Shown here piece by piece: positions 25,485 through 37,003 of a DNA stretch of 64,000 bases. The notes under the pieces were generated by a model. That model was not told the DNA's origin and ran no database searches. It saw only the letters and a list, made by a program, of their open reading frames with translations. This DNA comes from Vanessa cardui (Eukaryota; Arthropoda; Insecta; Lepidoptera; Nymphalidae): NCBI RefSeq assembly GCF_905220365.1, contig NC_061140.1, positions 8,248,501 to 8,312,500 of the forward strand, given 5' to 3'. A program made the translations under genes and the position numbers. Position 1 is the stretch's first letter. The number at the start of each line of letters is the position of its first letter.

Positions 25485-26380
25485 GTTATAAATGTACGAT
25501 ACAATTACACAGAATTGTGACTTTTAAGTTATATGGTACAAGCGTCAAAATCGAATGTATAGATTTTGTTTTCGGAATATGTGGCTATGAGTACGGCATA
25601 TTTAACGTATACGTTCTTTGTCACAATAATCTACGTGGAAACAGTAATCCCTGGCATATTTCATTTTAAAGTTATATTATTATTCGAAAAATGTATTTCA
25701 GTTTCGCCTTTTAAATGTCATTCTCGTCGATAGTATAAAAGATGAATAATGTATGAGAATCAATGATTGCATGCGTTTTTTTTTATCAATATAAGAAAAA
25801 ATCAATACACAAATATTTGTTTATATTTTTAATAATATTTAAATTTAGAATCAGCGGTGCTATTATGTATAAACTCACTTTGAATCTCACTCGTGAAATG
25901 TTGAAAGCCTGCTAACTTGATACGCTGTTTTTGATACGTATATCAGCTTGGTTGATATCGCTTATCACTCTCTGATATTTTGAGGTCGTGTTCTGTGGTA
26001 TATTCGGAGTTTTTTAAAATTTTGTTTTTAAAGTGATAACTTTTATGGAAGGGTAAACCGCTTTGTTACGTAACGCGTAACGACGCCCGTTTGTATGCCT
26101 TCCCTTTCTCTTACGCATACGGTAACGGTAGGCAATTTATAGGATTGAATAATGATACTAGTACTTTACATACATAAAAAATCTAAAGTACACATTCAAG
26201 ATTTTTAGCTAAGAATAAAATATATTTCATAATCAAGAAAAGATTTTATTAATAAATAATCTTATACATTATTATTTTTATACAATAATAATTTGAAAAA
26301 AAATTTCGTCGTTCGTCCCAAGACACATACATATTTTTATATAATAATAACAATTAAATTGTAATACAAATTAGCATGAG
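25485..26380. other. Unique AT-rich DNA
   Basis: No gene. Contains GTTACGTAACGCGTAACG at 26065-26082, with a perfect 10-bp palindrome GTTACGTAAC (PAR-bZIP-like). Confidence 0.4.
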
Positions 26381-26740
26381 GCGTCAGCTTAAATATAGTT
26401 AAGCCAGTGCCTACACGCTCAGCTATAGTTACCTAATGCCGCATAAGCGCAGCCTAACCGAAATTGTTGGCAACCACCCATAAGCTACATTACTGGCTAA
26501 CAGTTAAACCTAGAAGTAATAAATAAGACTTCACCGACCATATTTCAGAAGTTAGTTCCGCCGGCGACAAAATATCTGCAAGTCTAATGCTTGAGGTTGC
26601 ATCAGATAGGCCATGCATTACAAATGCGAGTAGACGCATCCTATTATCGCCCGCCTGGATGATACAGCGAAAATTCCGCCTTTGTGAATGAGTAAATAGG
26701 TCCGTTGTGGTTTTGTAATCGGATGGACTTAAATCTTTAC
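26380..26740. promoter_or_regulatory. Candidate conserved non-coding block
   Basis: Repeat-free and GC-richer than surroundings, e.g. taatgccgcataagcgcagc, agttccgccggcgacaaaat, cgcccgcctggatgatacag. No protein-like frame. Function inferred from composition only. Confidence 0.22.
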
Positions 26741-26913
26741 ATATTATACTGTTAATTATTAATAACGTGTCTGTTTAACAAGTAATACGTAACCAGCGGA
26801 CATTTATTTTGCACGGATAATACATTAAAGTCTGTACATTTTTTTAATTAATAGTACGATTTCGTATTGTCATAGACATCGTTAGCGTACGTACATAATG
26901 GGATATAAATCGC

Positions 26914-26968
26914 TATGTTCCTTGTGCCTGTAATTACAGTAGCTCACTCACCCTTCAGACTGGACCGG
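26914..26968 (-). mobile_element. Repeat family C, short fragment
   Basis: gttccttgtgcctgtaatta, tagctcactcacccttcaga and ctggaccgg match the middle of family C read on the minus strand. The 70-codon frame starting here is a by-product. Confidence 0.75.
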
Positions 26969-26969
26969 T

Positions 26970-28950
26970 GTATGAAAGATTACTATTTGGTCATGGAATT
27001 ACAAACCCACACGAGATTCACTGAGCCAAATACGCAGAGCATATATCCTATGGTCATACAAAGGTACATTCGTTTCAAAAACAAAAAATACCTTAATAAC
27101 ACAGAGCTATATTTTCCTGAAAGTTAAAAATGTACATTAAGTACGTTTTTAATCTAAAACATTATATAGTTTGTAATAAAAATGTACAAATGCAAAACCC
27201 AGAGGCGATTCTGTCCATTAGACAGCGCAGATACAAGCGGACAAGACAATTCCATGTAATTTAAGCAGCTTAAAGGTGTTAACACAAGAATTATACGAAC
27301 GCCACGTTTTCTGCACGGACGTTTTGTTTAAAAATAACGATTTCAATTCAGATTAACAATATTTTATTGATCATATATTATAATAATGGGTTTTATTGTA
27401 TCGTTTTCCTAAAGAATATTACACTACTGACCAACTACATATATGTTTAATATTAATATATATATTTTACTGCTCCAGTGCGATATGGTCCATATACATA
27501 AAAAATGTACAAAGGGAATTATAATATACTATTTTTCACCCCCAACTTACCCGGCGTATATATACGACAGTTCACAACATATGTTTTGACTTATTGTAAT
27601 ATTAGACGTCAAAACAAATTAATAAATAAACTCACTTTCACATTTAGAATACTTGTAATAATGTAAACATTATGAAATGCCACTGAAAACTATTCAATAT
27701 AACACATTTAATCATTCCAATGGTAGATATTGCACAGCCGTGATTTTAATTACAAATTCTTATAGCCAACGGCAAATTGTACTCGACACAGCCGTATCAA
27801 CGTATTATCGACACACACTTATCCTAAATGTAGTTTAATCCCGTGTGCAAATGCCCTAAGCGCATCGCCTGCGGTACTCTAGCGGCTTGAGTGGCAATAC
27901 TTGTATGCAGCTTGTAAAGTGTTGCCACTCTATATATAGGTATTTTACCCTACCCTTAGGTATTTTCGGACTTTTCGTAAACGTACATAACATCTAAGTT
28001 GATAGCATTTCTCGAAAGTTGCAAGGAACTATACAATTAAACAAAACTTTTCTATAAAATTAAAAAAATACCAGCTTATTAATATCACCGTTAGGCAAAG
28101 GCCTCATTACTTTTTATATATGTTATAATAATAATAATACTTTTTATATATGTAATAATAAAATTTTAACTAAATCAACATAATATAGAATAAGCAACCT
28201 GAAAATCAGCGCTGGGCATAGCACAGCACATAGCTGAGCTTGCAACCAATTGCGATACGGTCGTCAATGAAAAAGAATTGTGAATTAGAACAAAATGTGT
28301 CCAGTATGAATAATTTGTATCTCATAAAAAATATGTATGTTTTTCTTAAGAGTTACTTTGTAATGTACGACCTATCTAAAGCAATAAATTTTTTATTATT
28401 ATTTTTATATAATGCATAGATGAGTTCGTTCTCATTATCAACCTTCACCTCCGAGCAAGTAATATATTATAAATGCAAATTAAACAGAAGGTACTCAGTG
28501 ATTTAATAATTCTAATAGTATCATAAATTAATAATCTAAATCGCGATCGAATACAATATCAAAATTTCAATTAAAAACAAGATATGAGTGTTACCAAACT
28601 ACCATCGAAATGTATAATCAACACCAATTTCGCGTATAAAAATCATTCGTCAAAATATTGAACACAAAAGCACGCAGTTTTTGTCGTGTAGCAAAATTTA
28701 ATTTATTATTTCCGCAGGCCGAGTAACGTCATGTCATATTATAAAACGAATCAGTTTATCTCGATTTATTTATATGCAAGCCATCAAATAATCTAGAATT
28801 ATATATTTTAACGTCAATTTACGCTGTTGTAATATTATTTGGTATTAAATTAATATTCCATAATTATTATTTATTCTTACACAGTTTATAAATTAACGCT
28901 TTTGTTGATCGAGTGACTGTCTAATTTTTATAGCCGTATTACGTTGATAA
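26970..28950. other. Unique DNA with a hairpin
   Basis: No gene or repeat family. 27740-27960 is complex and includes a 14-bp stem hairpin at 27889-27930. A short tandem duplication (actttttatatatg...aataata) lies at 28109-28160. Confidence 0.4.
27889..27930. repeat. Hairpin, 14-bp stem
   Basis: GAGTGGCAATACTT at 27889-27902 pairs with AAGTGTTGCCACTC at 27917-27930 (one G-U type mismatch), loop 14 nt. Too short a stem for a typical microRNA precursor. Confidence 0.55.
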
Positions 28951-28961
28951 GCAACTTTGAA

Positions 28962-29260
28962 TCAACAACAACAGCCTGTAAATTCCCACTGCTGGACTAA
29001 AGACTTCCTCTCTCTTTGAGGAGAAGGTTTGGAACATATTCCACCACGCTGTTCAAATGCGGGTCGGTGGAATACACATGTGGCAGAATTTCTATGAAAT
29101 TTGTCACATACAGGTTACCTCACGATGTTTTCCTTAACCGCAGAGCACGAGATGAATTATAAAGACAAATTAAGCACATGAACCAGCGGTGCTTGCCTGG
29201 GTTTGAACCCGCAATCATCGGTTAAGATTCACGCGTTCTTACCAGTGGGCCATCTCGACT
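28962..29260 (-). mobile_element. SINE family A, full length, (TTG)n tail
   Basis: Complete copy on the minus strand: head at the right (catctcgact end), tail CAGGCTGTTGTTGTTG at the left. ACTTTGAA occurs at 28954-28961 and 29273-29280 and could be an 8-bp target-site duplication, but 12 unexplained bases separate the head from the right repeat, so this is uncertain. Confidence 0.92.
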
Positions 29261-29264
29261 ATTA

Positions 29265-30025
29265 TTTACTTGACTTTGAACCATGTATGCATTATTATTA
29301 TAGTCATTATGCCAAATCACTTATGTAATTTTTTTCATTTAACAATAAACAGTGGACAAAATTGTGACGATGTAATGAAAGTCTTGCTTTTTGTCGCCTC
29401 AATAAGCCAGAATTATTTTTTAGATTTTATATCCCTTCTTCCTTCTTACAATTCTTCGCATTCATTTGTAAAGATAATGCGAATATCGCTAAGTTGCATT
29501 AAAGTGATTCGAACACGCCTTGATTTGCATTACGTAATGCGAGGCTCATCTGATCAATAGTATTGCCGTCTGATAACTCAATTAGTAACCGAATGTAATC
29601 TACATTAATGCTGATTACAATAGCAGTCTTAAGCCGAGAACTTGTATATTTTTTTATAATAATTTTATTCAAACATAATTGGTTTTTTGAAGAAGGAAAG
29701 TTATGCCTCCAAATGTATAACATTCACATCACAAAAAAAGCTAGACCTAACACCAGTTAAACTGGCCCACTAACTATTCGTTACTGAGATACAAAGTATC
29801 GCCGTTTCATGTTTGAGTAGTACCATAATTAACAAATGGGTAATTCTTCCAACATAGAACTTAACGACCACAATTAAAGATAACTAGATATTTTACATCT
29901 GTAAATCGAAATATATATAATTAATTGTAATAACCCTATTTGCTTAGTTACTTACAAACTCACTGAGTATTTATTTTTTTACATTGCCTTGAAAACTTTA
30001 TATCATCCTTCTTAAGTACACACTT
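29265..30025. other. Unique AT-rich DNA
   Basis: No gene. A 14-bp perfect palindrome GCATTACGTAATGC lies at 29527-29540. Overlapping 96- and 74-codon frames on opposite strands (29270-29723) lack protein features. Confidence 0.4.
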
Positions 30026-30027
30026 AA

Positions 30028-30066
30028 GTGCGCACACACGCACACACACACACACGCGCGCGCGCA
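30028..30066. repeat. Alternating purine-pyrimidine (CA)n/(CG)n tract
   Basis: 39 bp of strict purine-pyrimidine alternation: GTGCGCACACACGC..., then (CA)n passing into (CG)n. Such tracts are prone to Z-DNA and to length variation. It abuts a SINE A fragment and may have arisen in its tail. Confidence 0.85.
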
Positions 30067-30082
30067 AACACCGCCGAAAACG

Positions 30083-30206
30083 AGGTTTATAATTCATATA
30101 AACACAAAGTAAGCATATGAAAATTCAGTGATGCTGGCTAACGTTTGAACCCGTAAGCATTGGTTAAGATGTACCCATTCAAATTACTGGGCCATCTCGG
30201 GTCTTA
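30083..30206 (-). mobile_element. SINE family A, 5' half
   Basis: ggtttataattcatataaac, gtttgaacccgtaagcattg, ggttaagatg and ctgggccatctcgggtct match the head and early body on the minus strand. The 3' half is missing. Confidence 0.75.
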
Positions 30207-30215
30207 AGTAAATGA

Positions 30216-30283
30216 AAAGTTACCAGCAATTCGGAATGAGGATTGTACCGAGAATAACCAGCAAGAAATTCAGTTACTCTCCT
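30216..30283 (-). mobile_element. Repeat family K, fragment
   Basis: gttaccagcaattcggaat, attgtaccgagaataaccag and caagaaattcagttactct match the copies at 46850 and 60700. Decayed. Confidence 0.6.
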
Positions 30284-30490
30284 GCAATTGAAATAGGTAT
30301 TTTAATTAAATTTTTATCATTTATCGTGCATAAACCACGAATACTCACTTCAATTCTATTTTATACCTACTAAGAGGAATTATTAAGGAATAAATACCTA
30401 ATAATCTATAGTATACTATATTAATCGAATACCTTTTTGGGTGATGAGCCTTGTTTAATTAACGGGCCAAGTAAACAATAGTGTTACTTG

Positions 30491-30706
30491 GTGATAGGTC
30501 TGGGTAGGTAGCACCCACTCATATTCTACCGCCAAACAACAGTACGTGATATTGTTGTGTTTCGGTGTAAAGGGTGAGTGAGCCAGTATAACTACTGGCA
30601 CAAGGGACATAACATCTTAATTCCCAAGGCCGGTGGCGCATTGGCGATGACCATTTACCATTAGGTGGCCCATATGCTCGTCCGCCAATCAATAGCATAA
30701 AAAAAC
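30491..30706 (+). mobile_element. Repeat family C with internal deletion
   Basis: Starts ggtctgggtaggtagcaccc and ends ctcgtccgccaatcaatagc plus an A-run. Compared with the full copy at 15970 it lacks the segment between gcattggcgatg and accacttaccat (about 50 bp), joining the two parts directly as gcgatgaccatttacc. Confidence 0.85.
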
Positions 30707-30709
30707 AAA

Positions 30710-33660
30710 CATCTTCATAGTTTTATACAATAAAATTAATCGATATAAGTGCTGGAGAGAACACTTTTACATTATAAAGATTGATGGATGGAATTCCACA
30801 CGTCACAAATTGTACATCAATACTTTTTCATGTGTATTTTTAGAATTCCAACACATAAGTTATATTCTTAAGCATGTTCATTATAAATCTACATATGTGA
30901 AACAAAATCATAATATATACCGACCAATTCAAATGTCTAAAAGATTGATATGTGCGGAACCATCCATCAAAACTAAATTCAAGCCGTAGAGTTCCCTCGA
31001 ACAATAAAGACAAGCTGATCATTTCGTTCATTAATATTCCAAACAAAAACGTCTTGACAACGCAGTAACTCAAAACTGGCTGACTCGAGGGTTTTTTTTT
31101 TTGGCTATATTAATAGACAAATGATTCTGATTTTTAAATGAATTCCGACAATTGATTGATATTATAACAATGCCTTTATTGTTGTTATTTTAATAATACC
31201 TACAATACATTTAATACCGTTTATTGTTGACTTTTTAAATATGGCGCGGAAAAAAAAACAGATAAAAAATGCCAAGTTAGCAACAGTCTAGGACTATTAT
31301 CCGTGTAAAAGTTATAAGGGCATCATTACACGTTCTCGACTATTATAACGCCTACAAAATAACGCAAATGACCACGAACAGTACAAATTATAGTATATGG
31401 CCCAGCTACAACTGCTCATTTGCCGCAACCGCTCGTTACTATAAAGCCCCTTTAATCTGTCATCGATCGCTAAATAAAAAGGCAGTATTAGGTCGCATAC
31501 AGACGAGCTGCGTCGCCCACGGCAACCGGCGTAATCAACGTAGCTTTGTACCAAGAGATGGGAATTACAGATACTAACCCTACAACGGCTCTGGGGTATG
31601 AAGTATCGTGTAATCTGCCCGGTACTGGCGCAAGTAGATTTATATCACGCGTTATAATTTGTGTTCTTTTATTAAGATGAATTCGGATTTCCTTCGGCAT
31701 TTTGTTTTTGTTCGTGACATAAAAAAGTAAACGTTCTTTTTTTAAAAAATTGATACGAAAATTTTGAGAACATTTCATTTTATTCCTTTCAGTATTTCCA
31801 TTGCTATTTCGTCTAACCCTAAGTGAATGTCATAATTGAGACAAAAGATGACAAATTCCCATAGTACACAAATTACGGACGAACTAGATCGATGTAAATT
31901 ATTCAATGTCGTTGATTATGAAGGCAAGCTAGTAAATTTATACGTTCAAACGGTTCATAATGGCTCACGTGTTTTAGCGTATTTTGTTCACACGCCTTTG
32001 ACGCAACACATCGGAGCCGTGGAAAGCTTTTGTTCTTTCCATTAGTAACGAACTATCGGTATGTCTGGACCTTTCTATTTTTGAAACCTTTGTTTCATAC
32101 GAAATTACTTATTATCGTTTCGACTTATATACCCTAACAGACATACATTACAAAATCAATACATAAATGATGATATGGGATATCTTTTACTTAAAATTTT
32201 AACAGTATTTAAAGAATAAACAAATCGTATTTAAAATCATTTGCTTTTGATCCAAATAAAACTGTCCCAATACTCAAACATTAATGATATTTTTCCAATG
32301 TTAAATATTTTAATACAAAGAAAATCGTTTTAAGTAATCAAATATATGTATACCTATAGTTAGTTTTATTATTCGAATATTACATATGCGATCATATTGA
32401 TGTGCTTCAAATATTTTAAAAGTAAAATCAAACTAACTCGTTCCTCTATTTCAAACTAATAATTCGTTCGTAGTAAATATCTCAACACTTTCTCTATGTA
32501 TAGCGTACATTGACACTATTGCTATTGTTGGCGTGGAAACGTGTTTGCGCAGTGAGTGATGGATGATGTCACAACGGGCCGAATCAATCTTCGTTCGAAC
32601 GGTATCAAACGGTTAAGATGCTGAACTTAGAAGAGGCGTTAGTTTGACACAGTCGTATCGCTCATTGTTACTTTACAACAAACAAAACTATGACGAAGCA
32701 TTTGTTAATGACAAAAATTTATATTGAAATTAAGTTTCAAACGATGGGTTATGTGACAGATTTTGTAGTAATTGTTGTATAAATAAATACATATAAAGAC
32801 TTAAAACCTCTGTTAGCTTACTATTGTTTCCTCAAACATCGTTGATCCTTCCATAACCTTGACCTTATCATTATCATCTTGGATCAGATAGGTGGAGATA
32901 TTACTTGAGATAAGCTCTACTTCTCGAACTCTACCCTCTACCTAACGAATACACTGACTCTCCCACTATATTAACGATATATAACAAAAGAAATGTATGT
33001 TATATTACCAGTATTACATAAACTAAACATATTTTCATTTTCCTCTTATATATATAGTCATAATAATTATTTCTGAAATAAAATTTATAATTCAAACAAA
33101 TAGCCCGGTATTGAAAAAATATAACTACTTTGTACACATTTCACCTTGAAATTTTACTGTTATATCCCCCTAGAAGTTAAACTTCAACATTATTTAATAA
33201 TAATGAACTCGTTAAACATTCGATGCGTCTGAATGAGCAATATTTTTCACGATGATAGCACACACCATAAAAATGAACCCGTATTTTAATACATTTATGA
33301 TACGAAAGATATAAAAAAATGTATGCGGTGCGATATTGGGCACATTTTCCTCCCGGAAGCGCGCTATGCGGACTCGAACAGCGGATTTATGGCACCACTT
33401 CCGTTTCCTCTCATCCCCCACCCCCAAGTATTTGGTTATTTTTGGAAACTACGAAAATTCCACCATTAAACGAATATGAATATTATAAATGATTTATAAG
33501 TTAAATTTTATCATTACTCACATCACATTGATTAATTACAATGTTAACACACAGCAAACATGATCTCATATTGATATTTAAAAACAAAACACACTGTGAA
33601 AATTTATTAACACGTAATATATAACGCCTAAGAAACGTTTATGAAGCTAATCATCATCAT
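30710..33660. other. Mostly unique DNA; complex block at 31300-31660
   Basis: No repeat family recognised across almost 3 kb. 31300-31660 is listed separately. 32540-32660 is moderately complex. 32040-33400 is AT-rich. Minus-strand frame 33212-33427 has no recognisable features. Confidence 0.4.
31300..31660. promoter_or_regulatory. Candidate conserved block with open frames on both strands
   Basis: GC-richer, repeat-free and complex (tcgatcgctaaataaaaagg, gctgcgtcgcccacggcaac, ctgcccggtactggcgcaag). Frames of 69 codons on + and 80 and 96 codons on - overlap it, but none shows a family motif and their overlap suggests simply a GC-rich patch. Could hide a coding exon; I cannot support one. Confidence 0.28.
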
Positions 33661-33665
33661 AATCA

Positions 33666-34212
33666 TCATTACATAGTTTAAAACAAAGTCGCTTACCGCT
33701 GTCTATCCTTATGTGTGCTGAGATCTTTAAAATTAAGCAACGGATTTTGATGCAGTTTTTTAATAGTGATTCGAGAGAAATGTTTTTGAGAAGGGTTATA
33801 ATGCATAGACAATATAGTAAAGTGACACTGATAATTTTAGAAGTTTATAATACGATGTCGTAATTTTTTTTTTTTATTAACATAAGAATTAACAACATTA
33901 AATGCTTAAATATATATATATATACAAATATGAACTAAAACTAGTTACTGTATAAATCTTGACCGCGTGGAATAGTGGCAAGAATGCTAGCAGCATTTCC
34001 CCGTTGAATCGCAATTCCGATCCTCTGGGCAAAAAACGAACCAGCCCTCCTGTCACCAGTGGAGGCAATGAGGCGAGGTGTTATACTTTTGATGAAGCTT
34101 TTTGCACCACTACTCCAAGGGCCAAGCGTTTCGACAGCAAATTAATAAATAATAAATCGTAAATAAACAAATTCTGTAGTATATTTAATATCAGCTTTGC
34201 TCCGGGCGGGAC
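33666..34212 (+). mobile_element. Helitron-like element, family F copy 2, split by a LINE
   Basis: The left part (33666-33863) runs from TCATTACATAGTTTAAAACA to gatgtcgtaa. The right part (34157-34212) resumes tcgtaaataaacaaattctg and ends in a GC-rich remnant (gctccgggcgggac). The interruption is the LINE E fragment described next. Removing it restores the same order seen in copy 4 (43487-43710). The terminal CTAG is lost. Confidence 0.8.
33864..34156 (-). mobile_element. LINE family E 3' end, copy 2, inserted in Helitron F
   Basis: T11 run at the left (poly-A on minus), body, then 5' truncation at 34156. Flanked by TCGTAA at 33858-33863 and 34157-34162, a 6-bp target-site duplication. On the minus strand about 70 codons are open: FAVETLGPWSSGAK, then ITPRLIASTGDRRAGSFF, AQRIG, AIQRGNAASILATIPRGQDL and a stop after YSN. 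This is a retroelement C-terminus; clade unassigned. Same frame in copy 1 at 11137. Confidence 0.85.
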
Positions 34213-34214
34213 GC

Positions 34215-34760
34215 TTGTATATCTATAAAGAATAATCCATTTCGAGGAATTACTAATATTACTATTTACTCCACTTAAGCTTAAAACTTGTACTAGGAGT
34301 GGGGTTAACAATATCCCAAGGGATCAGGATCGAATCTGAGACTTTTTACATCACTACGATGATTACAGATTCTCCGTATCTAAAAAGATTATTTTCTTTG
34401 CTTCGGGTAACATATACAATTAAAAAAAGTCGACGGAAATATCACATAGCATACACGGAAAAAGGTTAAGCCAAATCCATAATCACGTTCTTTCTGAAGT
34501 CGGCTTATAATTTAGAAAGAGGTTCTTGGAGGTTTTTTTTTCGTAACAGAGGTAATGCTTAGCAACTGAAATATATTTAGGAAAACTCATATAAATACAT
34601 AACAGGTATTATGTATTTCGGTAGAATAATATCGAAAAACCAATAACCGCCGGTTTCACATAAGAATTCAATTAACAAGAACAGCAGTTAGAACTGTGAC
34701 GTAAACGTCTGACCATTACATGACGTCACAACCATATTGAGTTTTTCTGAGTGAGTCAAC
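34215..34760. other. Unique AT-rich DNA
   Basis: No gene. A complement of a B-box-like GATTCGATCC lies near 34330 without a partner A box. TGACGTCA at 34721-34728 with TGACGTAA nearby at 34697. Confidence 0.35.
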
Positions 34761-34764
34761 AAAA

Positions 34765-34905
34765 TCCTACTAAAATTATAAATGCGAAAGTTTTTGTGGA
34801 TGGATGTGTGTTTGTTACTTTTTCACGAAAAAACTACTAAAAGGATTTGGATGAAATTTTACAAGTGCCAGGATGGGTCGGTAGTATGAAATAAAAGCAA
34901 ACTTC
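34765..34905 (+). mobile_element. Helitron 5' end, family H (Lep1-like)
   Basis: TC-CTACTAAAATTATAAATG, then gcgaaagtttttgtggatgg, tgtttgttactttttcacg, aaaaactactaaaaggattt and ggatgaaatttt. This is the usual 5' end of short lepidopteran Helitrons. The 3' hairpin and CTAG end are missing. Confidence 0.75.
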
Positions 34906-34929
34906 ATACAATAACATCATAGCAAAATT

Positions 34930-35130
34930 ACTATTAGGTAATCATTGAAAGTCGAAGAGTAACTAAATCAAAAAATATTTCTTTGAAGCCAACAAAGCCA
35001 TGTATAATATCGAATAAAAATTCAAGTAAAGAAGTGTTAAACCATTGAAAGGAATACAGGAGAGCGTCTACAAATAGAAAATCGATCCTGCGACCCGCCG
35101 GCGACTTGCCGATAAAGCGCACTGAACTAC
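34930..35130 (-). mobile_element. Possible tRNA-derived SINE fragment
   Basis: On the minus strand ctacaggtagttcagtgcgc resembles an A box with a tRNA D-stem, followed about 45 nt later by ggatcgattttc, a poor B box. Single copy in the window. Could be chance. Confidence 0.3.
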
Positions 35131-35149
35131 CTGTAGAGGCACTCTGATT

Positions 35150-36605
35150 GCGACTGCACTCAAAATAAACACAGTTATTTGAATTTAAAATGGCCTTATC
35201 TTATTTCTATTCTAAGTTTATTTTATTTTTTTATTTCATAAAATTCGCAAAATTAAATACTTTTTACGAATCATATCATAAAAATCCTGCATATAGTGCA
35301 AATATACGATACAAATGCATTTCGTATTGCCATCCATGCACTACCTCTCACGTTTTTTAAAGAATCGTTGGTCTTTTAGTTAATCACACTGCTCGAAATA
35401 AGCCCAAATCAAGGTTCACTTAAAGTCTCCACCTTATTTAGTCAGGCGAATTTTCTAAATTCATCAGAAAATTCGCCACATTATTGGGTCCCACCACTTT
35501 CAAAGCCATAAGTCCACTTAATTTACTGTTTTCAAAGATTATTATATTAGTATAATTTATTTGCTATACATAAACACCCTGAGTAAATACTCTAATGTAA
35601 CTCTTTAACTGAGTGTAGAGCTTTCTACAGGCTCGTCTAAGTTACCAACCACTAATCAGCAATAAATAAAAAAGTCATAATTAGCGTGACTGAATATATG
35701 AACTAGGAATGATATGACAAGCAGACCAAATCTTATAACCAATCTGCGATATCCATAATCCATATAATCAGTACAAATGAACCCTATGTTATCTATCTAT
35801 ATATCAATAGCACTCATATGTTACCACGTACGATACTATCGGCCACATTGACCCGAATGAGCTACCATTTGGCAAGCGCCTGTCATATCGGTGACTACAC
35901 CGCCAAAGTGTCGAGTGCTCACTTGAACATCCCCTACATTCCGACTAATATACAGCAACATTGAATAAAACTGATTTAATAAGATTACATTATATTTAGC
36001 ATTAACCTCTTTTCCATTATTCTGACATTTCAAGGTCAAACTTTATTTAATTGCATCTATAATAAAAGTTCGAAATTCAAAAATATACAATTGCGACGGA
36101 AACCAGGTTAGAAATTAAAAAATACCAATTATATCAGCTTATAATAATCAATGTTCAAGATAAAATTTGTATTAAATATTATTTTGTTGAAATAATTTCA
36201 TCGAAGTAAACCGTCCAACTTGGTTAGGAGCATTTCACGCTTACATATGCAATTTCTTGCTAAGCTCACCCAAAGCAAGAGATTTAGGCTGTATATTTTT
36301 CGCCTTGAGTAAATACCGGTACCGAAGAAAATTTAACAAGATTGCTTATTGATTTTGGAATACACAGTTTACGTATATTTTTTCTTTAAATTTATAATAT
36401 CAAAGTTTTTGTTTAGTTAATAAGTTTTTACTCATACCTTTATCGAAATTAACATATTTTCATTTTTTCTAAAGTTTAAATATTTTTACGTTCTCTACGA
36501 AAACCTGACTCTTCGTCCTTATAGATTTAAAATTAAAAAGTTCAGTAATTTGTTATTTTTTACCTGTCTTGTTGTTGGACTGGCCAATTTGAAAGATTCT
36601 GCAAG
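35150..36605. other. Unique AT-rich DNA with a short family C scrap
   Basis: gctttctacaggctcgtcta with accaaccactaatcagcaa (35620-35665) resembles the family C 5' end. Otherwise nothing recognised. Confidence 0.4.
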
Positions 36606-36610
36606 GAAAG

Positions 36611-36811
36611 TTTTTTGGACATGGTCAGATAAACGGCTAAATGGGCTACTTGATTAAGTGATCACCACTGCCCAGAGGACTTTTTATCATTCCTTACATC
36701 GGCATCACGTTGCCAATGCGCTGCCAATCTTAGGAGCTGGCCCTAGCGCCTATAGTTATTAGGTCACACATACTTCAAACCGGAATATAGCAACACTAAG
36801 TAATGCTACTT
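36611..36811 (-). mobile_element. Repeat family C, old copy
   Basis: aaatgggctacttgat, cattccttacatcggc, ttgccaatgcgctgccaat, ctatagttattaggtcacac and cttcaaaccggaatatagca follow the family C order on the minus strand, with many substitutions. Confidence 0.65.
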
Positions 36812-37003
36812 GAGGGTACAATATACAAGTGGATCAAACCTATAGACAAGCCTGAACAAATATTTACTTCCAAGTTGGAAAAATATATTTGATTCATAAG
36901 CCTATATACGATATTTTTGTCAATCCTTTACAACTTCAGGATCCTCATGAATTCGTATGATTTTTGGTAGTTAATCCATTTTATTCAGACAATTTGTATT
37001 TGA

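Noticed and set aside
28954..29280. 8-bp target-site duplication for the SINE at 28962
   Set aside because: Twelve unexplained bases lie between the SINE head and the right repeat, so it may be chance.
31470..31500. miR-8/200-like word taatactgcc on the minus strand
   Set aside because: Only about 10 bases match and no foldback surrounds it.
31488..31778. 96-codon frame on -
   Set aside because: No family motif; overlaps frames on the other strand in a GC-rich patch. Kept only as a possible conserved block.
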